DNA from: SAR324 cluster bacterium
Lineage (GTDB): Bacteria; SAR324; NAC60-12
Reading direction: 5' to 3'
DNA length: 64,000 nucleotides
Assembly (NCBI GenBank): GCA_015232315.1
Contig: JADFZZ010000024.1
Location: forward strand, 18,267-82,266
A program made the translations under genes and the position numbers. Below, piece after piece: positions 26,254 through 32,689 of this stretch. Position 1 is the stretch's first letter. Every line of letters starts with the position of its first letter. The notes below the pieces were generated by a model. That model was not told the origin of the DNA, did not search any database, and worked only from the letters and a program-made list of their open reading frames with translations.

Positions 26254-26340
26254 TTCGAGGTGGGCAATGAATCGGGGATTGGGGGATTGGATTATTTGGA
26301 AAAGGGAGCAGTTTTCAGCGGTGTGAGATCGTGCCGCTTA
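26254..26340. repeat. Dispersed G-rich repeat, copy D
   Basis: GAGGTGGGCAATGAATCGGGG to GTTTTCAGCGGTGTGAGATCGTGCCG aligns with copies A-C. It is the most diverged copy. Confidence 0.8.
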
Positions 26341-26395
26341 CGACCATTGAGTCCGATGACCGTGAGTTTATTGGGGTGGCGATTCTTTCCCTAAC

Positions 26396-26710
26396 TTAAA
26401 AAATGGAGGACTTGAAAGTCTGCGATGGAAAATGGTGATCCAGAGTACAAACTTGTGAAATTCGAAGAAATTTCATCAAAGCAAAGGAAGTACAATCGGT
26501 GAAACTAAAGTCCTGATCCTGGAATTGAATCATCCAGTCCCATGCCGCTTGTTCCAGATCAGGAGTGATATGAAAAAGATTACACAGTTTTTCTGACCAG
26601 AGGGCTTCCACAAAAGACTCAAACTGTCGAAGGAGGATGTGACGCACTCTAAAAAGTGTAATCAATTCATGGCACCTTTCAAAATCAGTCAAAAGTACGT
26701 TACAGTTTGC
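26396..26710 (-). pseudogene. N-terminally truncated PIN-domain gene
   Basis: The minus-strand frame codes for NVLLTDFERCHELITLFRVR, then the PIN C-terminal half DFSFTDCTSFALMKFLRIS and LDHHF. The first 40-45 residues, including the opening catalytic Asp, are missing. The frame stays open upstream to about 26710, where repeat DNA (containing GCGAGGGATCTTAAAG, also at 22203-22218) begins. A TTG at 26692 could start a short protein, but the nuclease would be incomplete. Confidence 0.75.
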
Positions 26711-26778
26711 CTGTGTTATCCCGACAGAGCGAGGTGAGCGGCGAGGGATCTTAAAGTGTGCTCTCCTTCGTCGAGATG

Positions 26779-27059
26779 AACGCCTGCGGTTGCAGATCGG
26801 GGCATCCCAGACTGGCGCAATTCAAGGCGTAATGCACCCGGTTATCCTGCCAGAGGGGTCTGAGAATACGGTGTTCGATGTCATTCGGGTTGTTTAAAAA
26901 ATATTGGTTCTTTGGAATTGGTCATGATAAGTACCCGACCAAAAATATTTAATCATTTTTTCTGGTTCCCTACCTCTGGTGGGGAACCCTTCTTAGCCCA
27001 CCTCCGGTGGCTTGCCAACGAACTGTAGAATGGCACCAGAGGTGCATTATGGAACGGTT
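26779..27059. repeat. Mosaic duplication of the DUF547 locus
   Basis: 26779-26885 is a near-exact copy of 21251-21357 (inside the DUF547 coding region). 26886-27000 copies 21851-21965 (its upstream flank). 27001-27053 resembles 22152-22207. The 490 bases carrying the 5' half of the gene are missing at the first join, and the 182-bp inverted-repeat element is missing at the second. The gap 26711-27185 contains no intact gene. Confidence 0.92.
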
Positions 27060-27083
27060 CCCGACGAGACGTCAGGAACCAGA
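26961..27083. repeat. 123-bp unit with 9-bp terminal inverted repeats
   Basis: TCTGGTTCC at 26961-26969 is inverted as GGAACCAGA at 27075-27083. The unit holds internal hairpins (GTTCCCTACC...GGGGAAC). The left part also occurs at 21926-21965, interrupted by the 182-bp element, so this may be a small non-coding mobile or REP-like unit. Confidence 0.5.
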
Positions 27084-27185
27084 TTAATGTTAAAAAAAAC
27101 TATGATCGGGTACTTACCTCTCCAAATCAATTAGAACTTTGAAAATAATAACACAAGAAACGTACACCTTTCAGAAAAGGGATTT

Positions 27186-28142
27186 ATGAATTATTACCTT
27201 GTTACCGGAGCCGCTGGCTTCATCGGCTTTCACACGTGCCAACGACTTCTCAAACAGGGAAAAATGGTGCTTGGTGTGGACAACCTCAATGATTATTATG
27301 ATGTTCAACTCAAACAGGACAGACTGAAACAACTCAAGGAAATGCCGGGATTTATTTTCTATCAGCAGGCCCTGGAAGATCTGGAGGGCTTGAGCCAGAT
27401 TTTCAAAAAGCATCAAGTGGATGTGGTATGCAATCTGGCGGCTCAGGCTGGTGTTCGCTATTCCCTGACCAATCCGTTTGCCTACCAGAAAAGCAATCTG
27501 GAAGGATTTCTGAACATCCTGGAACTTGCCAGAAATCATGAAGTAAAAAACTTTGTGTATGCCTCATCGTCTTCGGTGTATGGCAAAAACAAAAAACTCC
27601 CCTTCAGCGTTGAAGATCGGGTGGATCATCCCATTTCCCTGTATGCCGCCAGCAAAAAAGCCAACGAACTCATGGCACACAGTTACAGCCACCTGTTTCA
27701 GTTGCCCACCACCGGATTGAGATTTTTCACAGTATATGGCCCCTGGGGAAGACCGGATATGGCGTTGTTCCTGTTCACCAAAGCCATTATGGAAGATCGC
27801 CCGATTGATGTGTTCAATCATGGAAAAATGAAACGTGACTTCACCTATGTGGATGATATTGTGACAGGTGTTGTTCAATGTCTGGAACATCCCCAACCGT
27901 ATGAAGTGCTGAATATTGGCAATCACCGGTCAGAGTCGCTGGAACACTTCATTGATATTCTTGAAAATTGTCTGGGTAAAAAGGCCCATCGAAATTATCT
28001 GCCGCTTCAACCTGGCGATGTGGAAGAAACCTATGCGGATATCAGCAGAATTCAGGAATTGTATGGGTTTGAACCCACCACCCCCATTGAACAGGGCATC
28101 CCTCGTTTTGTGGAATGGTATCGGTCGTATTACAAAATCTGA
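27186..28142 (+). CDS. NAD-dependent nucleotide-sugar epimerase (UDP-glucuronate 4-epimerase-like)
   Basis: A 318-residue extended short-chain dehydrogenase/reductase. It has TGAAGFIGFHTCQRLL (GxxGxxG, NAD binding), DNLNDYYDVQLKQDRL typical of UDP-glucuronate epimerases, NLAAQAGVRYS, SSSSVYG and the catalytic YAASK. GLRFFTVYGPWGRPDM and RDFTYVDDIV are also diagnostic. It probably supplies UDP-galacturonate for surface polysaccharide. It stands alone between the accessory repeats and a convergent regulator, though its sequence is typical chromosomal. Confidence 0.9.
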   Translation: MNYYLVTGAAGFIGFHTCQRLLKQGKMVLGVDNLNDYYDVQLKQDRLKQLKEMPGFIFYQQALEDLEGLSQIFKKHQVDVVCNLAAQAGVRYSLTNPFAYQKSNLEGFLNILELARNHEVKNFVYASSSSVYGKNKKLPFSVEDRVDHPISLYAASKKANELMAHSYSHLFQLPTTGLRFFTVYGPWGRPDMALFLFTKAIMEDRPIDVFNHGKMKRDFTYVDDIVTGVVQCLEHPQPYEVLNIGNHRSESLEHFIDILENCLGKKAHRNYLPLQPGDVEETYADISRIQELYGFEPTTPIEQGIPRFVEWYRSYYKI

Positions 28143-28178
28143 TCACCCTGATCTGGAACATGCAGATTGATTCTATTG

Positions 28179-29891
28179 TCACAAGCCGTATTTGAGGCGT
28201 TTGCGGTAGAGTGTCATCACCGAAATACCCAGCAGAGCCGCGGCTTTGCCTTTCCGGTAATTGGCCTGTTCCAGTGCATGCATGATAGCTTCTTTTTCTG
28301 ATTTAGGCGCGGTTTTTTCTGTTTGAAATGTCTGGGGTGGCGATATGGTTCTAAGCTTTTCAGGCATATGTGCCATTTGAATGATATCCCCCTTGCTCAC
28401 CGCAAAGGCATATTCAATCACATGATACAATTCTCTGACATTTCCGGGCCATGAATACTGAATCAACACCTGGAGCACATCCGGTGCGATGCCTTTCACC
28501 GTTCGATGTTCCACCCGGTTCAGGCGTTCCAGGAACTCTGTGACCAGCAGCGAGATATCTTCAGGACGTTCATGCAGGGTTGGAAGTTTGATCGAAATCA
28601 CATCCAGCCGGTAAAACAGATCTTCACGGAATTCCTGATTTTCTACCAATTGTCGGAGATCCTTGTTGGTTGCCGCAATGATCCGGACATCCACCTTGAT
28701 CGATCGGGTTCCACCAACACGCTCAAATTTCTGTTCCTGGAGGGCACGCAACAATTTGACCTGTAACTCCAGTGGAATATCCCCGATTTCATCCAGAAAT
28801 AAAGTTCCGCCATTGGCCAGTTCAAAACGTCCGGGCTTGGCCTGGTCCGCACCTGTGAAGGAACCTTTTTCATGACCGAAAAATTCGCTTTCAAGCAAAG
28901 TTCCCGGAATTGCCGCACAATTGACCGCATGAAACGGTCGGGACGCACGCCGACTGCGGTCATGGATTTCAAGCGCCACAAGCTCCTTGCCGGTTCCGCT
29001 GGCACCCTGAATGAGAACCGTGGCATTGCTGGGCGCGATATCCTGGATCAACTGAAACATGTCTTTCATTCTGGGAGAGCAACTCACCATCCGGCCGAAA
29101 GCAGTATGTCGGCCTTCATGAAGTCGTTGAAGATCGGGGGTTTCCTGGAGAAATACCAACCAACGGATACTGCTGGAGGCCTGATCCAGCATTTCGATCG
29201 AAATCTGTGCGGAAAATGAGGGCTTTCGCGGCGTGATCACGGTGGTCTGTTCATCGCGCAGTCCTGATTTTTTGCGGAAACACTCAATCAATAATCCGGA
29301 GGGCCCGGCAATGGAAGTGCCGAGCATACTGGCCGCGGGTTTGTTCAGTGCTTCAGTTTCAGTGATTCCGAGCATGTTGCACGCTTTCAGGGAAATCATC
29401 TGGATCATGAAGTTGTCATCAAGACTGACGACGCCCTGATTCATACCATCCAGTGTACTTTTCAGCAGTTGATGTGCCTGCTTCCGGGCCGCCATTTCTT
29501 TTTTGAGCGCATGGGCGGACTGAATCTGAAAAATTGTGTTTTTGACGAGTCCTCTGATTTCATAAATGCTGACAGGTTTTTTGAGAAATACCTGAACGCC
29601 GAGTTTATAACAGAGTTCCACATCTTCATCCGTATTATGTCCGGTGAGGATGATCACCGCATGCGTGTGGTCCGGAACAGGTTTCAGATTTTTCAGAAAC
29701 TCGACACCACCCATCACCGGCATTTTGAGATCAAGCAGAACAACTTGAGGAAGATGCTTATAAAATTGCTCCAACCCGTCTTTTCCATTTTCAGCAGTGA
29801 TGATTTGATAGCCTTCCTGGAATAGATACTTTGACAGCATTTTACGGATCATCAGTTCATCATCAATGATCAGCAACCTGTTCTGGGGCAT
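28179..29891 (-). CDS. Sigma54-dependent response regulator (REC-PAS-AAA-Fis)
   Basis: A 570-residue NtrC-type activator. The receiver has LLDLKMPVMGG (Asp54). A PAS-like domain (about 140-255) precedes the AAA+ domain, which has GASGTGKE (Walker A), GSFTGAD (the sigma54-contacting loop, with Ser for the second residue) and GTLFLDEIGD (Walker B). A C-terminal Fis helix-turn-helix has GKAAALLGISVMTLYRKRL. It would activate sigma54 promoters when phosphorylated. No kinase is adjacent, so its partner lies elsewhere. It is convergent with the epimerase gene. Confidence 0.93.
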   Translation of the reverse strand: MPQNRLLIIDDELMIRKMLSKYLFQEGYQIITAENGKDGLEQFYKHLPQVVLLDLKMPVMGGVEFLKNLKPVPDHTHAVIILTGHNTDEDVELCYKLGVQVFLKKPVSIYEIRGLVKNTIFQIQSAHALKKEMAARKQAHQLLKSTLDGMNQGVVSLDDNFMIQMISLKACNMLGITETEALNKPAASMLGTSIAGPSGLLIECFRKKSGLRDEQTTVITPRKPSFSAQISIEMLDQASSSIRWLVFLQETPDLQRLHEGRHTAFGRMVSCSPRMKDMFQLIQDIAPSNATVLIQGASGTGKELVALEIHDRSRRASRPFHAVNCAAIPGTLLESEFFGHEKGSFTGADQAKPGRFELANGGTLFLDEIGDIPLELQVKLLRALQEQKFERVGGTRSIKVDVRIIAATNKDLRQLVENQEFREDLFYRLDVISIKLPTLHERPEDISLLVTEFLERLNRVEHRTVKGIAPDVLQVLIQYSWPGNVRELYHVIEYAFAVSKGDIIQMAHMPEKLRTISPPQTFQTEKTAPKSEKEAIMHALEQANYRKGKAAALLGISVMTLYRKRLKYGL

Positions 29892-29910
29892 AGGGGGAAC
29901 TCCGAATTAC

Positions 29911-30255
29911 TTATTCCGTTTTCTGGTTATTTATAAAAGCTTGAATAGCGTTTTGTAGGGTTGCCAAATCTTCATGAATCGTCTGCCAAACGACTTCAAG
30001 GACAATTCCAGCATAATCATGAACCATTCTATGACGCATCGCTATGACTTTGTGCCAGGGAATACTTGAAATTTGATGTTTAAGTTCTTCATCGATTTTG
30101 TTTGATGCTTCTCCAATAATTGTGATTTGCCTGATAACCGCGTCTTGTGTCTTATCGTCTGACTCAAACTCATGGTAATTTGAGCCTTTAACATATTTCT
30201 TGATTCTTTCTATCGAATCAAGAATGTCAAACAGGTAAATGAATTTGTCCTTCAT
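29911..30255 (-). CDS. hepT: HepT-like HEPN ribonuclease toxin
   Basis: A 114-residue all-helical HEPN protein (DUF86) ending its core with RHRMVHDY, the RX4HXY motif that forms the RNase site and carries the Tyr modified by MntA in studied pairs. EASNKIDEEL and IPWHKVIAMRH are family hallmarks. Its start overlaps the stop of the MntA-like gene by four bases. Confidence 0.9.
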   Translation of the reverse strand: MKDKFIYLFDILDSIERIKKYVKGSNYHEFESDDKTQDAVIRQITIIGEASNKIDEELKHQISSIPWHKVIAMRHRMVHDYAGIVLEVVWQTIHEDLATLQNAIQAFINNQKTE

Positions 30256-30560
30256 TGTGGATCTCTATCAGCGGTATAAATCGTTTGAAGATCTTTCATA
30301 ATATAGGGTTTTATTCTTTCTTTGAGGTATTTACGAAAAACCAGGTCAATCGGTTTTTGAAATATTTTCTGAAATTTTTCTTCAATATCCATAATGGTAA
30401 ACAATGATTTGGGTTGCTGGAATTCAACTAATAAATCGAGATCACTGTCTTCTGTGGATTCTCCTCTGACATACGAGCCAAATACGCCTAAATAATTAAT
30501 ATCATGGTCACGGCATATTTGTTCGATCTCTGACATATGATCAATGGTTATTTTATTCAT
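30252..30560 (-). CDS. mntA: MntA-like nucleotidyltransferase antitoxin
   Basis: A minimal nucleotidyltransferase with GVFGSYVRGESTEDSDLDLL, the GS-X10-DXD catalytic motif. In characterised HepT-MntA pairs it AMPylates the toxin. The ATG at 30560 (MNKITID) is chosen: GAGG lies just upstream, while the longer open frame to 30650 reads back through the intron-like DNA. The protein is 102 residues. Confidence 0.9.
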   Translation of the reverse strand: MNKITIDHMSEIEQICRDHDINYLGVFGSYVRGESTEDSDLDLLVEFQQPKSLFTIMDIEEKFQKIFQKPIDLVFRKYLKERIKPYIMKDLQTIYTADRDPQ

Positions 30561-30578
30561 AAAGACCTCGATTGTTAT

Positions 30579-30696
30579 GTACGCCCAGCATGGGCGTGAA
30601 TTAATGGGGTGAAAGTCCCCTGAAGAGTAGCCACTGGCTACGTTTCTCATGGAAGAAATAGTGTGGCAAAGCTTCCCTCTAGCCGATTGGGCTACC
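30579..30696 (+). mobile_element. Group II intron 5' fragment (domain I start)
   Basis: GTACGCCCAGCATGGGCGTG followed by GGGGTGAAAGTCCCC and GAGTAGCCACTGGCTAC resembles the conserved 5' end of bacterial group II introns (GUGCGCCCRGCAUGGG ... GGGUGARAGUCCC), normally GTGCG; here GTACG. No reverse transcriptase gene and no domain V/VI are present, so only about 118 bases remain, wedged between two toxin-antitoxin pairs. Confidence 0.6.
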
Positions 30697-31113
30697 TCAC
30701 GGATTCAGAAAATGTCTAATTTCTTCAGATAACAATGAGGCAACAAAATTAAAAATCTCTTCTGCCTTTTTCAGTGCATCCTGGAGTTCTTCGGATGTCG
30801 GTTCAAGAAGGTCTCCTGGATAACGGAATTCTGTAGCATAAGGGGTCAATATCTCCGCTGTCTCTTGGTATTGTTGGAAACTTGGGTTAATCCTGATTGC
30901 CAATTGAACAAGCAGACGAATGTCATGTGTTTTGGGAAACTCTTGATCCTGTAAAACCAAAAAACCTTTTACCGCTTTCTCACCTGCTTGTTGGCAATGA
31001 TAAATAGCCACATCCGCATAGCTTTCTGGGTCATTGCTCAACTTTTTGGCGGCCAATAAATCATGTTGTGCTTTGATTAACCAATTTTTGACCAATTCCT
31101 CTTTGTCATCCAT
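30697..31113 (-). CDS. HEPN-domain protein (toxin-like partner)
   Basis: A 138-residue HEPN protein with WLIKAQHDLLAAKKL, VAIYHCQQAGEKAVKGFLV and KTHDIRLLV, the pattern of the HEPN partners of MNT nucleotidyltransferases. An RX4-6H RNase motif is not visible, so it may not be a nuclease. It overlaps the upstream nucleotidyltransferase gene by eight bases. Its stop lies directly at the intron fragment edge. Confidence 0.85.
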   Translation of the reverse strand: MDDKEELVKNWLIKAQHDLLAAKKLSNDPESYADVAIYHCQQAGEKAVKGFLVLQDQEFPKTHDIRLLVQLAIRINPSFQQYQETAEILTPYATEFRYPGDLLEPTSEELQDALKKAEEIFNFVASLLSEEIRHFLNP

Positions 31114-31423
31114 AAAGACGTTTTCCTCGTGATAAAATCTGATGTTCCAGAGATACGGACACTTGTGAAAACTGTTCTATTTCCTTTCGTGTTTTCACTA
31201 ATATATCTAAAGGATAGGGAATATCTCTTAAACAACGATAGGCGATAGAGGCTCGTTTAGCTGGAGAAAAATCACTCTTTGGCACTATGACGAGCAAATC
31301 CAGATCACTATCCGAATGGGGATTTCCCCACACATGAGATCCAAATAGAAAGATGTTTTCTGGTCTAAATTCCTGTACTAATCGACTGATAATTTCAGGG
31401 AGTAATTGCTCTACTGTGTTCAT
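31106..31423 (-). CDS. MNT-type nucleotidyltransferase (second pair)
   Basis: A 105-residue nucleotidyltransferase with FLFGSHVWGNPHSDSDLDLLV, again GS-X10-DXD, followed by YPLDILVKTRKEIEQF. It differs clearly from the MntA gene at 30252-30560, so the two pairs are not a recent duplication. It is the first gene of the pair. Confidence 0.87.
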   Translation of the reverse strand: MNTVEQLLPEIISRLVQEFRPENIFLFGSHVWGNPHSDSDLDLLVIVPKSDFSPAKRASIAYRCLRDIPYPLDILVKTRKEIEQFSQVSVSLEHQILSRGKRLYG

Positions 31424-31627
31424 GATGTATCTTTATCCACTTTATGAGTGTTTTGCATATTAGCCCAACGATTGAGCTAAGCTACGGCAACCAAGGGACA
31501 CTGAACGTTGCCAAGTTCGGCACCTTTCAGAAAGACGGAATTTTAGTTTACAGTTTGACCTTCAATGTCATGCATACATGCCTGAGCGGGAACGACAGCC
31601 AAGTGTCAACTACTGTTGAAAGGTGCC
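31424..31627. other. Gene-free spacer with inverted repeats
   Basis: The spacer holds a 7-bp stem (TTAGCCC with GAGCTAA, near 31458-31478) and widely spaced 11-base arms GGCACCTTTCA (31519-31529) and TGAAAGGTGCC (31617-31627). A 77-codon open frame crosses it but runs on into the antisense of the RES gene and has no coding features. It looks like remnant mobile DNA. Confidence 0.5.
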
Positions 31628-32095
31628 TCATCTTTTATAAAGTCTTGGATCAAATTCATATTCAAAAATATCAATGATCTTAACTTCTCTAAAATCAGGA
31701 TGGGACGGATTAAGCAGAAAATTCCATCCACCTCCATCCGGAACAATGGCTGAAGGAACTTGTAGCAGGAATGTTTGAGCTTGCTTGACCCATTGTGTTC
31801 CTATTTGTGCCAATTCTAAAGGTGACGGATAGTCTCTCCAATTGCCAGGGAGTTGGGAATAATCCAGTTTATTCATTTTGTGATGATCTGGAAGTTCAAA
31901 AACGGTGACGGCCCTATGTTTGGGCACCAGATTCAGCGGAGTGTGAACCAATGTTTCCAAGGTGGCCAAGGCAATGGAATCAGAAGTGTATATAACGGGA
32001 ATCCCCTTCAAATTCCATCTTCCTCCTGCTTTGCGGGCACCTTCTCCAGAAAGATCACCTGCATATTGTGACTTGGACAACCGATAGACACGCAT
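31628..32095 (-). CDS. RES-domain toxin
   Basis: A 155-residue RES protein. It has RVYRLSK near the N terminus, GEGARKAGGRWNLKGIPVIYTS, then SIALATLETLVH and, near the end, NFLLNPSHPDF. The Arg, Tyr, Glu and Ser residues match the RES catalytic set. Characterised RES toxins deplete or ADP-ribosylate using NAD+. Its ATG shares one base with the TAA of the upstream antitoxin (TAATG). Confidence 0.92.
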   Translation of the reverse strand: MRVYRLSKSQYAGDLSGEGARKAGGRWNLKGIPVIYTSDSIALATLETLVHTPLNLVPKHRAVTVFELPDHHKMNKLDYSQLPGNWRDYPSPLELAQIGTQWVKQAQTFLLQVPSAIVPDGGGWNFLLNPSHPDFREVKIIDIFEYEFDPRLYKR

Positions 32096-32514
32096 TACGC
32101 AAAAACCCCATACTCAATGCGTGTCAATTCATCCAGAACCATTTCAATTCCCGATATAGTATCTACAAGATCCATTGGGGGTACATTGCCTAAGGATATA
32201 TTGACCTGTTTTAGCCACATTGAGGCATCCTCAGCATCTTCAAAGACTTCAAGACTCCTGGAATATACTTTGGCAATTTGAAGCAAATGATCAGATATCG
32301 CAGAAGAAAGTAATTTATCAGGAGAATAGCGTTGTAATGTTCGTTCTGAAACATGCAGGTATTGGATCAATTCCGAGATTGGAATATGCAGGCATTCCGC
32401 TAATGAATTAATAGATTTCTTTGGAATACCCATGCGAGCAATCTCTATCAAATCAAAGGGAGTTGGAACGGGGTGTTTCAGGTTTAGTGTCCGGGCAATA
32501 AATTCATAATTCAT
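32095..32514 (-). CDS. Xre/MbcA/ParS-type antitoxin (DUF2384)
   Basis: A 139-residue protein. The N-terminal part has a helix-turn-helix (LAECLHIPISELIQYLHVSERTLQRY), followed by the ParS/DUF2384 toxin-binding region (VYSRSLEVFEDAEDASMWL, NVPPMDLVDT, GIEMVLDELTRIEYGVFA). This is the standard partner of RES toxins and probably autorepresses the operon. Confidence 0.92.
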   Translation of the reverse strand: MNYEFIARTLNLKHPVPTPFDLIEIARMGIPKKSINSLAECLHIPISELIQYLHVSERTLQRYSPDKLLSSAISDHLLQIAKVYSRSLEVFEDAEDASMWLKQVNISLGNVPPMDLVDTISGIEMVLDELTRIEYGVFA

Positions 32515-32647
32515 ACGTTCTCATTTTGCAGGTTGAAGAATTTTTGCCAATTGTCTTATTTATAATGTCATCTGTTAATCATTGCTTTGATATTTTTCTG
32601 CATGAGGAGCTATTTCAAATTGAATAAAACTCGAAGATCCATAGTAG

Positions 32648-32667
32648 GGGCGACCTGCCGATCGCCC
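32648..32667. terminator. GC hairpin after methylmalonyl-CoA mutase gene
   Basis: GGGCGA/TCGCCC pair around an 8-base loop, 23 bases beyond the mutase stop. There is no T run on the minus strand, so it may be a weak terminator or simply an intergenic repeat. The rest of the gap 32515-32689 holds nothing recognisable. Confidence 0.35.
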
Positions 32668-32689
32668 TTAAATGAAAGATCGCTCCTGA

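Noticed and set aside
26135..26326. 63-codon plus-strand frame
   Set aside because: It runs across the Rpn remnant and dispersed repeat copy D. A similar translation arises from copy A, showing it comes from repeated non-coding DNA.
30561..30650. 30-residue N-terminal extension of MntA
   Set aside because: The extended frame reads through the group II intron-like sequence, and the ATG at 30560 has its own GAGG site and gives the standard family length.
31455..31515. tRNA-like or attC-like structure (GCCCAAC...GAGCTAAGC)
   Set aside because: The reverse complement resembles a D-arm, but there is no anticodon or T arm. For attC the second core site GTTRRRY is absent and no integrase is nearby.
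31444..31677. 77-codon open frame as a gene
   Set aside because: It begins in inverted-repeat spacer DNA and continues into the antisense of the RES toxin gene. No ribosome site or family similarity is seen.
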